Part shown: positions 1-7,400 of the stretch, in pieces
How the letters are laid out: each line of letters begins with the position of its first letter
How positions within the stretch are numbered: the stretch's first letter is position 1
Origin: Zygnema cylindricum
Taxonomy: Eukaryota > Streptophyta > Zygnematophyceae > Zygnematales > Zygnemataceae
DNA: 23,741 nucleotides
NCBI GenBank assembly: GCA_037447655.1
Contig: JBBHKE010003273.1
Location: 119,734-143,474 of the forward strand
Reading direction: 5' to 3'
Position numbers and translations under genes: made by a program
Notes under the pieces: generated by a model
What the model saw: the letters and a program-made list of their open reading frames with translations, nothing else
What the model was told of the DNA's origin: nothing
Database searches by the model: none

Positions 1-270
1 AAGGTTTAAGAAGGAGGAGAGAGGGGAGAGGGGGTTGGGTAGAGGTTGAAGTAAGGGGCAGAGGAGAGGGTGAAAGGGGCCTGATAAAGCGGAATTTGTG
101 CGCATGGCGGTGAGATACGGGGAAAGTGGGAGAGGAGACGGGGAATGAAGTTGGAGATGGGTTGGGGGGGAGGGGAGAGAGGAGGAAGAATTTGGAAAGG
201 GGGAGAGGGGAGAGGGGAGAGGGGCGAGGATCGAGGGGCGAGGGGAGAGGAGCCTGACATGGTATGGTGA
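1..270. repeat. GA-rich low-complexity tract
   Basis: The plus strand is almost entirely purine, with GAGAGGGG-type runs in imperfect repeats from the window edge to about 265. The open frame on the minus strand here only reads the pyrimidine strand and gives a Pro/Ser-rich low-complexity peptide, so I do not call a gene. Such polypurine tracts are common in plant promoters and intergenic DNA and can mark a promoter, but no associated start is recognisable. Confidence 0.75.
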
Positions 271-469
271 GAGGGGTGGGCAGGCAAGGCATGGGGCGAC
301 CATCATTCCTTATGCGGCGGTGGGAGTGGACGACGGCCTCCAGGTGCGGACTTGCCTCGGAAGTAGTGTGGGAGTTGTAGAGAGGGGAAGGGATATAGTC
401 CTCAATGGTGTTTTACTGCTGCTCTTTTTGTATCATCAGTCATTTTTCTCATGGTCTCTTCATTGTTTT

Positions 470-725
470 CCGCATGTTTTTGTCATTGCTGATGTCATCG
501 ATGTCTTCTTGATGATGTCATCAATATCCTCCTCCTGACTTCATCATGAGGATATTGATGGTTTCTTTTTCTTACGTCATTAGTTATGACATCGATGTTC
601 ACACGTCAGCATTCTCCACATGCTGATGTCGTACTGCAGATGCTGCCGCGAAACTTCTTACACGCTGACATCATCCTTCTCTTCATGCTGACACCATCTT
701 TCTCATGCTGACGTCGTGCTTTTCA
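470..725. repeat. Degenerate TGATGTCATC / CTGACGTC repeat block
   Basis: Short motifs built on TGATGTCATC and ATGCTGAC recur about every 20-25 bases. Three near-tandem copies of an ATGCTGACRYCRTC-like unit start at about 662, 685 and 705. A perfect 13-bp inverted repeat (519-531 against 548-560) sits inside. Several copies contain ACGTCA or TGACG, cores that plant bZIP factors bind, but so many degenerate copies fit a decayed tandem repeat equally well. No gene is supported here. Confidence 0.5.
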
Positions 726-840
726 TGGCCTTGTGAGGATGGCAGATTCTGTTGGATGCGGAGGACCAGATGAAGTTGCCATGGTGGTCGGACCGCATAA
801 AGGAAAATATGAAGAATGTGCCGAGAGTGAGGTCAGAATT

Positions 841-1102
841 GCTGCCCTTCTGCCTTCTGTCTTTGTCCCCTGTCCTCTGTCCTCTGTCTATCTCCTTTCT
901 TCCCTTCTTCTGTCTTCTGTCTTTGTCCCCTCTCCTCTGTCCCCTGTCCTCTGTCTCTCTCCTTTCTTCCCTTCTTGCGTGTCACCTCTCCTCTATCCCC
1001 TGTCCTCTGTCTGTCTCCTTTCTTCCGTTCTTCTGTCTTCTTTGTGCCTCTTTTCTGCCCCCTGTCCTCTGTCTGTCTCCTTTCTTTTCTTCTTTTGTCT
1101 TC
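841..1102. repeat. Pyrimidine minisatellite, about four copies of a ~56-67 bp unit
   Basis: The core CCTCTGTCTNTCTCCTTTCTT occurs at about 881, 948, 1004 and 1065, separated by similar TCTGTCTTCTGTCTTTGTCC-type sequence. Unit spacings are about 67, 56 and 61 bases. The plus strand is nearly all pyrimidine. Overlapping open frames in several phases cross the array and give Ser/Leu/Pro/Cys-rich repeats, the usual artefact of a stop-poor CT repeat. Confidence 0.8.
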
Positions 1103-1370
1103 AAAAAAGAAATTGGTCTTGGTTCTATCTGCTTTGTGAGGAGGAAAGACGGCAAGCACGTAATTGGAATTTAGGGAGTGAACTGAGTTCATTGATGTGA
1201 TTTTTTTTGCCTAACTAGTAATTTCTCTCATATTTGGGGAAGTTGCTGTCTACTTTATATTTGCTTTTTCTGTGGTAAGTAGATGGGTGTGTTCGAAAAA
1301 GCAAAGCTTGAACTTCACCTTTTTTATTGATTTGTTCTGTCTCGTTTCTGGTTTCATGAAGAATAGTGGG

Positions 1371-1398
1371 ACAGGTGGCAGATGACAGGTGGCAGATG
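1371..1398. repeat. Perfect 14-bp tandem duplication
   Basis: ACAGGTGGCAGATG occurs twice, head to tail with no spacer (1371-1384 and 1385-1398). It is probably a slippage or fill-in footprint. No larger element was seen around it. Confidence 0.8.
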
Positions 1399-1652
1399 CT
1401 GACATGGAATGAAAGTGGGGTTTTTGGAAAATAGGGCTGAGGGTACGGAGGGAGATGCAGACGAAACTTTCATCGCTCCAATAATTGCTCCGGGAAATCC
1501 TAAACGATTGTACTTCTTGTTCAGAAAGCCTATCCGAACAAAAGGTTTGTCAAAGAAATTTTTTGCAATAACAATAATTCTTCAATATTCTTTTATTCTT
1601 GCAATAACGATTCTTTTAGCAAGTTGACAATTGCTCATCAATCTGGTATTAA

Positions 1653-1898
1653 CGGTTTTTCAAAATTTGTAAGGTAGAGATTAATAAAGGGACTTGGAAT
1701 GATGTTATAGGAATGGACATTTTGAACGACAAAGAGAAGACGATGGAGCTTTATCGACATGTAAAAAGTGAAGTCGCTGACGGTTTGCAATATTTGTTGA
1801 CTAAACGGGAAGAGGATCCTTACAAAGAACTTGTTCCTCGACTTTTATATGAAGCATCGTGGGGCGAAGAACGTCAAGCCCCAACATTTGAACCATGA
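1653..1898 (+). CDS. Possible terminal exon of an unrecognised protein gene (partial)
   Basis: The frame is open from 1653 to a TGA at 1896-1898; the first ATG is at 1713. The predicted tail is a charged, helix-like segment (GMDILNDKEKTMELYRHVKS, then EVADGLQYLLTKREEDPYKE) ending in PRLLYEASWGEERQAPTFEP. It is balanced and non-repetitive, unlike the low-complexity frames nearby, which is the main reason to suspect real coding sequence. A splice acceptor is possible at the TTATAG ending at 1710, with a weak pyrimidine tract. Upstream exons were not identified; the frame at 1409-1627 is a candidate only. The sequence after the stop is A-rich, as expected of a 3' UTR. I do not recognise the family. 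It could be a last exon, a gene fragment or chance. Confidence 0.35.
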   Translation, partial: RFFKICKVEINKGTWNDVIGMDILNDKEKTMELYRHVKSEVADGLQYLLTKREEDPYKELVPRLLYEASWGEERQAPTFEP

Positions 1899-3342
1899 TT
1901 TGGGTTTATGAGAAATAAAAAAAATTATGTTTACATTCATTGAATTTATGAATTGACGAAAAACCACATCAATTGTTTCATTTGGTCATGAGCTTTTTGT
2001 GCCACATTACAGTTTTGTTCGAGTGACAGTGGGAAGAATATGCGTCAGCTTTTTTGAATAGTGTTTTTTTTATTTTTATTACGGTTTTTTTTTTTTTCTT
2101 TCTTTTTTTGATGCCTTTGTTTAGGGTTGTACAGGGATTGTTTTGTTCTTGCAAGAGACGGGAAACATTTAGGGAAGCGGAATTTGACCTAAAAAAGTGG
2201 CAGGTCCAGATTCAGGGAAGAAAAACCTTTTAGGTCAAATTTGTTGATTGCAGTAGAGAAAAGGCGACTAGAAATCATTCTTTTGAAAGTCCAATTGTCT
2301 TGTTCATGAAAGCAATATATAAATAGTTTCAGTTATCAACAATTGATTTTTTGTAAAGATTATTTTCATATATGTATTAAAATGCATATATTTTTTTGTT
2401 TTGTTTTCTTCGATGTATACTTTTATTTCTTTTTTATACTATTTTCTATTTTTCTTTCATTGTTATTGTTATTGTTGTTATTATTGTGTAACTTAACACC
2501 TACCCTTTCTTTTCCTCGCCGTAGTATCTATATTGTTCTGTCCCATTGATGGTTCTTGAACAGTATTCCTCAAAAGTCTTTTTAAAATGGACTGAAATAC
2601 TGTTCACCTGTTGCATTTAAAAGCCTTTACAAGATAGAAATATAGATGCCACTCCAAAGTTTACCTGTATTTGTGTTATGCTCTAAATAGGGCATACTCC
2701 ATAGAGTACACACGGGTTATACAAATACTCTGCACATCACAATTAGTGTAAACATTCGCCCATTGTTATCAACACGTGCTTTTCATTTGAGTTTGGGTGC
2801 TTTTATTTTCCTGGTTGTTGTTTTCTTTTTGTTTTTATTTTTGTTGTTATTTTATTCCCCTGCTGGTAGTTTTTCAGTTTCGGCCATGCCACCCCTTTTG
2901 TACCCCCGGACTCAGATGGTTTACCATCGTGCATTTTAATATATCCTGCGCATTATTAGTTGGATGTGACGTCCTTACCTACCAATCGTGATGTCGTGAT
3001 TGAAAACAGGAAACCTGGTGTTGGAAAAACCCAAAAGGGACACTTATAGCATGAGCAGTATACCTGCCTATGGCCATTGAACTCAAATGTGCACTCCCTT
3101 TGCTGTAGCTTTCAGTTGGCTTGCAGTTCAACTAAAATTGCCTCCGTTGTTATCAGGCCAGAGTATCTTTGTAAAAGCATGTGCACTTACCCATTTGGTA
3201 GACTGTTTGACAACTCGTTGCATGTGTCAATACACTCTCATGCACCGAAATTTGACATTGAAGGAGAGAAGATCGAATACCTGCAGCAATACACTCTATA
3301 GTAATAAATTCAGCTTTCACTCCTTACAAAAAAAATCAGCTT
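1899..3342. other. AT-rich intergenic region, no gene seen
   Basis: T-rich and A-rich stretches dominate (for example around 2060-2110 and 2390-2490). The open frames are short and built of Phe, Leu and Val codons from T-runs. A 14-bp perfect inverted repeat lies at 2181-2241, and a smaller imperfect one (GAACAGTATT against AATACTGTTC) at 2558-2605. No splice-consistent exon or RNA gene was found. Confidence 0.5.
2181..2241. repeat. Short perfect inverted repeat (14-bp stem, 33-nt loop)
   Basis: AATTTGACCTAAAA at 2181-2194 is the exact reverse complement of TTTTAGGTCAAATT at 2228-2241. The element is too small to classify; it could be a miniature foldback remnant or a transcript hairpin. Confidence 0.7.
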
Positions 3343-3678
3343 TCATCCCATTTTCACAGATTGCTCGTTTGACAGCCGCATATAATGATCAAGATACCCA
3401 TGGCTGACTTCAGCCAGCCAGATCAACCTTGAAGTTGCATGCCTTATGAAACGCGGCACGAAGGTACTACGTTGGTTTCCTCCATCGGTGAATCTATCCT
3501 CCACACATATTCTGACACCTTCATAGGTGCCACATATAATCCACCATGCATAGATTTCATAAAATGAAGTGAGAATGCATTCAGCACCGTTTTGTTCTTC
3601 GGCTACAGGATTCAACCACATCCACAAATTAGGACTAACAAAGTTGTAACTCACAGAAACATAAAAAATGGTCGACAT
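3343..3678 (-). CDS. Orphan 111-codon open frame, doubtful
   Basis: This uninterrupted minus-strand frame has mixed composition (segments such as NPVAEEQNGAECILTSFYEI and GTYEGVRICVEDRFTDGG). It is not a shadow of any gene called here and lies 3' of the transporter gene on the same strand. I recognise no domain, the start is arbitrary, and there is no supporting splice structure. It may be a transposon or pseudogene fragment, or chance. Confidence 0.15.
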   Translation of the reverse strand: MSTIFYVSVSYNFVSPNLWMWLNPVAEEQNGAECILTSFYEIYAWWIICGTYEGVRICVEDRFTDGGNQRSTFVPRFIRHATSRLIWLAEVSHGYLDHYMRLSNEQSVKMG

Positions 3679-4444
3679 CTATATACATGGAATCATATAT
3701 GAAGTTCTTCATTACAGTCTGGACAGTTATTGCAATGTTGAGAAATACACCAGCAATCATTTATCCCCACTTGTGCTGAGGTCATTATTTTCTCTCTTCA
3801 CAAATAAAGGAACAAAAAATTGCGAGTTTCTTTGATAAAACTCTTGGACGACAATCTACGAACTGAAGCAAACAAAGAACCAAACTTGCCAACAATTTTG
3901 TTTGCAGCTATTTTGACAACGACCATAATAATCACTTCACCATCCACAGGCTCGACCACTTGTCGCCAGAGAGTCCCTACAAATAGCTACATCTTAACGT
4001 CCATCATCTTGTGACTTTGCCCGTCATCTTCTGCCTTTATGGACCTCGCAATACTTGAGATACATGTGTATGTCTCCAATATACCTTGCTTACCATTTCC
4101 ATCCTTCGACATACTCTCATATTCGCCTTTCCATATGTAATAGCTTTGCTATGCTATGGTTACATTATCCCCCTTTGTCACCAAAGCCATATAAAACTGA
4201 ACTCGACTACTGGCCTGCCAGAACTGCTGACACTAACATCCCTTGAACTCTAAAAGTTTTCCTAATCGTCATCGTTTTTACTTACAAAACTCCCAAGTTT
4301 GAAGCTGAACATCCAGCATATGGCAATGGAGTCGTGACCAACTGTCTCCCACATTCAACAATAGGTAGATACTTCTATGTCAGGAACCTTTGCGCAAATC
4401 CTAGTCCATGAACACACCAGACAACGTGACCACGGTCCGGTTGA
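3679..4444. other. 3' flank of the transporter gene
   Basis: This stretch lies immediately downstream (minus-strand sense) of the transporter stop at 4445 and should contain its 3' UTR. No clear polyadenylation signal or second gene was recognised. The sequence is unremarkable AT-rich DNA. Confidence 0.4.
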
Positions 4445-7400
4445 TCATGAGGTTTTCTTCTCGAGAGCTTTTTCGTTCGAAGTCTTCACGTTTACCAATG
4501 TGATAGCCACAACAGTGACCAAAGCTCCCACGAATTGCAAGGGAGACAGAGTTTCCCCCAGATAGATGTATCTGCAATGAACCAAAAACAATCGTTCTTG
4601 CAGTCATTGGATACACCGAAACTTGAAGAACACAAGAAAATGTCATTTGTAAGTCATAAGAAAAAATCATAGGGTTGCCACACTTAAATTGGAATCACAG
4701 TAATACTGAAGCATGTATTTACCACGCACAGGTATATTACTGCAGACCTATCCCCTTCCCCCTCCCCCTCCCCCTCCCATCTAAAAGTACCTGTTCGTTT
4801 TACTGCCTAGACACTTGCAGTGTTACTGTAATGTAGATATAAGTGTGGCAACCCTATCAGAGAAGACAGCAAAGTGGATGGCGATATCTTACTGAACAAC
4901 AAACCAGCTTCCCATCTTTAACTGCTGTCCTACCTTTAACTTAACTACAAAGTACTGTTTTACTATCTAAAAAATGACGAATATAAAGACAGTAAAGCCC
5001 AAAAGAGTGAACTTACCCAAAGACAGCAGCAAACATGGGTGTGAGAAAAGTCAGCGAGCTTAGCTTGGTCAAATTTCCTGCAGGGCCCAGATAACCTTTT
5101 ATATGTGGTAAGTAAACGGCAGTACGCATTCAAAATTTCAATTGCCGAAGGAGGAGCTGAGGCAATAATTTCAGTAACAGAAACATCAAATGCTTTCAAA
5201 ATAAAAATTTCATACATCTGTTGAACTCTGTGCCAAATTTTTACCTAGGATCTGCATCTTTAAAAGAGGTATGCGTGATATAGCCCATGAATCAGGTTCC
5301 CTTCCTTGGTCATGACTAGAAGAGAGTACCTTTACTGGCATTGAAGAAGAAAACTCCGTAACTTATGGCACTTCCAAATAGTGAAGTGTAAAACAAAGAC
5401 GACCAATCAAGTGGAGAAAGGTCACCGATATGGCCAGTGAAGATGGGATCTGGCAGCTGGAGAGATAGTAGTAGAAGGGGTATACCACCCAATATCATAT
5501 GCTGAAAAATAAACCCCAAACAATGTGCCACATGTTACCTTATGACCACCGGGATCACCTTGATGGCTAAAACCGAATCATCAAAAAGGGAGTCACGACT
5601 GGGTCAACCCAACATGCCAGCCATTGTTACTAGTGATGCGTAATCATGAGGTTCAAATCATTATACAGAACACAAACGACGAGTGGAAGAAAAAGTCACA
5701 AAAAACATTGAATTTCGTCGTACCGAGATTATAGTGTGCAATATAATGTTCAAAATTGACTTAAAAGCAAAATAAAATAACTTGCCGCATAATTTGCTTT
5801 AGCCTAAAGTTGAACCCAAGACAACCTGTTGACAAAAATAGGAGCGAATTTGGTAGGGATGGGACATAGGTGAATCATTTCAAGTGGCAGCTAGGAATTA
5901 GCTTCATATGGATAAACGGGAAATTTGTGACGGATAATAATGATGGGATTCACTGCGTATATGAGACAATGGATAAGCAACTGAGAAATGAAGTATAAGT
6001 CGTCGTTTCCCTGATCTTAGTGTCCATCAAGTTGGCAGTTGAAAGGCACAAATGTCGGCCAACTATATGTCCTCGCTTTGCATATTGCATATCACAAGAA
6101 ACTACGATCTGTTATATCGCATAATCATGGCATCAAAAATTTATTTCAATATGCTTCTGCACAAATATGTATTGTGATACAGCGACAAGTCAAACGAAAC
6201 ACTACTAAACATCAATGTCTCTTTTGATACAAATTTAAGGTTTCAAAAGAATACTTTGAGTTAAAATTCTCACCCAGCCTGTTGCCATGATGGGGTCATT
6301 ATAGCGGCATACCCACCGCACCAGTACTGTGCCGACAGCTGTCACACAAAAAACATACAAAAGAGATCAACTTTGTAGCAAGAGACAAGAATCAACGCAA
6401 GAGGACCCAGAGGTATAAAGAACAAAAATACAAACCACATTACCTTCAGATAGCCGGTCCACCTTGATAATATTCTCAAGCGATAATCAATAAACAAAAT
6501 AGAATTACAGATGTACAAGAAATGGATATCACACCGTGAAGATCTATCAGCGTTAAAGACGGTTTTAGTGTTAAACATTCCCATTTTGGTCCAAATGATG
6601 GGGACGATTGTGAACCGCAAAAAATATTTGCAGAAAAAAGCAATTAGTACCAATAACACTATTTGGTGTCCAGAGGGCAAAAAAAACCAGGGCGGAATCA
6701 GTGTTATTAACCCTAACAGCGATTCACAGTGTAGTGATGTAGCCATATTGGTGCTATCTTACCCATGCTTTGTGCTGCCAGGAGCATCCACCATTCCCCA
6801 CTATCCCATAGTGAAAATGGGACCACCGAGCCTATTTCTTCTGAGGTTGCAGAAAATCGCATTGCTATCTGTTCGAGGCCATTCGAACTGAAGAAGGACT
6901 CTGCCAGTTCCACGGGAACCTGCCAATAATGCAGATACAGCATAAATATTTCCGAATGAAGAAAGGTCCCGAAACAAAGAACCTAGTCTGCTTAAATTTA
7001 CCGGCATGGCTGATGCATGATGAGGGCCAAAAGACACTTACAAAAGCTTGACAAATTATTCAGAATCCACGGATTGGAATCAAAATTGCACATTTTTATA
7101 AAAGAAGCCAAATGGCTAGCTTTCAGATTGCTTACTAAAACTATAGATTTATACCTATACCTTAGGATTCACTTACGTAGACATTTCAAACCCAAAAAAA
7201 GCTTTGAAACAAGGGCAGGGAGGAGAGGAGGGAGGGGAAAGTGTAAGGGATGTGAACAAAAATATTTTTGGAAATCCAACAATGATTCAATATTTTATAA
7301 AACATTTTATAGGACTGTGTTGAATAAAGTTTTGTTGGGGGGGAGAGGGGGAAGTGAGTGTGTGTGAGAGAGAGAGGAGAGAGACAGAGAGACCAAGAGA

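Noticed and set aside
6-287. Minus-strand open frame rich in Pro, Ser and Leu
   Set aside because: It reads the complement of the GA-rich tract; low complexity, no start context or domain.
733-1200. Overlapping open frames on both strands of up to 155 codons
   Set aside because: They cross the CT minisatellite, which lacks stops in several frames; the peptides mirror the repeat unit.
3820-4246. Two short plus-strand frames of 63-64 codons
   Set aside because: Biased composition, no domain, no splice context; downstream flank of the transporter gene.
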